A stretch of DNA of 18,650 nt. It comes from Haliea sp040222615. Lineage in GTDB: Bacteria; Pseudomonadota; Gammaproteobacteria; Pseudomonadales; Halieaceae. The DNA lies in the NCBI RefSeq assembly GCF_040222615.1, contig NZ_JAVKCQ010000003.1, positions 1-18,650 of the forward strand, read 5' to 3'. Each line of letters begins with the position of its first letter. Within the stretch, counting starts at the first letter, position 1. A model generated the notes under the pieces. The model worked only from the letters and a program-made list of their open reading frames with translations, did no database searches and was not told the origin of the DNA. Made by a program: the position numbers and the translations under genes. Shown here one piece after another: positions 17,917 to 18,650 of the stretch.

Positions 17917-18081
17917 ATGATTTACTGGGCTTTTATCTTTTTGATTATCGCCATTATTGCGGGGGTACTGGGCCTGACCGGAATTGCCGGTGTCGCCACC
18001 CAGATTGCCTGGATTCTGTTCGTCGTGGGTCTGATACTTGCGGTGATCTTCTTCATTACCGGGCGCCGTCCACGCTTGTAG
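17917..18081 (+). CDS. DUF1328 small membrane protein (YtjA-like)
   Basis: The product has 54 residues and is almost wholly hydrophobic. Two membrane helices (WAFIFLIIAIIAGVLGLTGIA and QIAWILFVVGLILAVIFFI) are joined by a short Gly/Ala-rich turn, with a basic GRRPRL tail. Length and pattern match the DUF1328/YtjA family of small inner-membrane proteins of unknown function. AAGGAG at 17901-17906 supports ATG 17917. The next gene, a DUF883 protein, is 110 bp downstream on the same strand; both are envelope-associated types often seen in stress-related clusters. Confidence 0.92.
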   Translation: MIYWAFIFLIIAIIAGVLGLTGIAGVATQIAWILFVVGLILAVIFFITGRRPRL

Positions 18082-18190
18082 ACCGCGTCCGCTTGCAAGT
18101 GAACCACGCTCGCCGCTTCCGCACACACCGTGCCCTGGGGGCGAGTGGGTCCGCGCGGCCGTCATTCCCATTCACCAGGAGATAGAATCT

Positions 18191-18490
18191 GTGGCAGGCA
18201 CAACCGACAAGGGCAGCAAGGACAAGCAGCAGGAACTGGAGTCTGGCAAGGAGGCTGCGCTCGCCGCCTATCACAGCTTGCTGGAAGCGCAGGCGCACTT
18301 CCGCCAGGCCGCTGAGGCCGCGGGCCTGGACCTGAAAAGCGATGCCGTAGCGCAACTCCTCAAGGGCAAGGACAAGGCAGACGAGTTGGGGCAGGATCTC
18401 GAGAAATACGTACATGAAAAACCTCTTGCGACGCTCGGACTCGCTTTCGTCGCGGCCCTGCTGATGGCAAGATTGCTGTCACGGAACTAG
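18191..18490 (+). CDS. DUF883 (ElaB/YqjD/YgaM-like) membrane-anchored protein
   Basis: The product has 99 residues. An amphipathic, Ala/Gln/Lys-rich helical N-terminal part (about 1-70) is followed by the family signature EKPLATLGLAFVAALL (about 77-92), a C-terminal membrane helix, and RLLSRN at the end. ElaB/YqjD family proteins are C-tail-anchored in the inner membrane. YqjD has been reported to bind ribosomes in stationary phase, but that need not hold here. GTG 18191 is the start, with AGGAG at 18177-18181 about ten bases upstream. It is followed by the edge of an insertion sequence. Confidence 0.9.
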   Translation: MAGTTDKGSKDKQQELESGKEAALAAYHSLLEAQAHFRQAAEAAGLDLKSDAVAQLLKGKDKADELGQDLEKYVHEKPLATLGLAFVAALLMARLLSRN

Positions 18491-18544
18491 GCCAGGTGCC
18501 AGCGACCAGAGAGTTATTGTCAAATCTGGTGTTCAGGGCCTGAA

Positions 18545-18650
18545 TCAAGCGGCGGCCTGGTTTGATTCTGTTACCTCGATTCCATCTCTGAATTTCACTC
18601 CGGTGATGACCTGAGCCAGATACTCAAACCCTCGCTGACGCCGCCAATTC
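18545..18650 (-). mobile_element. C-terminus of a probable IS256-type transposase, cut by window edge
   Basis: The minus-strand frame runs in from the right edge and ends at TGA 18545. It reads NWRRQRGFEYLAQVITGVKF, then RDGIEVTESNQAAA. The closing pattern W-R-x-x-x-G-x-x-x-L-x-x-V-I-x-G-V-x-F-x-D-G-I is like the end of IS256 (Mutator) transposases. Only 34 residues are visible, so the family call is tentative. The element's outer end should lie in the roughly 50 bases left of the stop, between the DUF883 gene and 18545. Confidence 0.5.

Overview
The window looks like chromosomal DNA of a GC-rich marine gammaproteobacterium. A Halieaceae/Cellvibrionales-type organism is my inference, not proven. 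The reasons are a class GN sortase with its dedicated target and two-component system (the 'proteobacterial dedicated sortase' set, mostly known from marine Gammaproteobacteria), a 672-residue UvrB, a tRNA-Asn and a YbcJ-type S4 protein.

Layout. 1-1019: 3'-incomplete minus-strand zinc-ribbon membrane protein (DUF3667-like). 1151-2999: a possible small secreted peptide ORF, then a PAS-GGDEF-EAL cyclic-di-GMP protein. 2948-8628: the sortase locus. The sortase and its VIT-VWA target are transcribed leftwards, and the response regulator and histidine kinase rightwards, from a shared intergenic region of about 155 bp. 8621-10639: uvrB, tail-to-tail with the kinase. 10808-10982: a complete tRNA-Asn unit with sigma70 promoter and terminator. 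11107-11970: two small unknown proteins (a coiled coil and a basic 73-mer), with palindromes and a pseudoknot-like arrangement before their starts.

From about 11970 to 17550 the DNA appears more AT-rich and is partly decayed: an operon of a SnoaL-like exported protein, a Tat-exported spermidine-dehydrogenase-like flavoprotein and a broken sulfatase. It is read away from a divergent TetR regulator. A strong palindrome inside the operon promoter is a good candidate operator. Next come an IS3-type transposase remnant that has replaced the DNA-binding half of a second tetR gene, and an N-terminal hsdM remnant frameshifted by a 4-bp tandem duplication. 17551-18490 returns to ordinary small genes (S4 RNA-binding, DUF1328, DUF883/ElaB-like). 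The right edge holds the C-terminus of what looks like an IS256-type transposase.

How the genes work together. The histidine kinase, with a carbohydrate-binding-like periplasmic domain, probably signals through the OmpR-type regulator. The regulator likely acts on the shared intergenic region to control the sortase and its single surface-type substrate. The substrate carries an atypical sorting motif (YPQTA). The usual OmpA-like partner of this system (PdsO) is not seen in the window. The second regulatory story is the TetR/operator/flavoprotein operon, whose third gene is dead.
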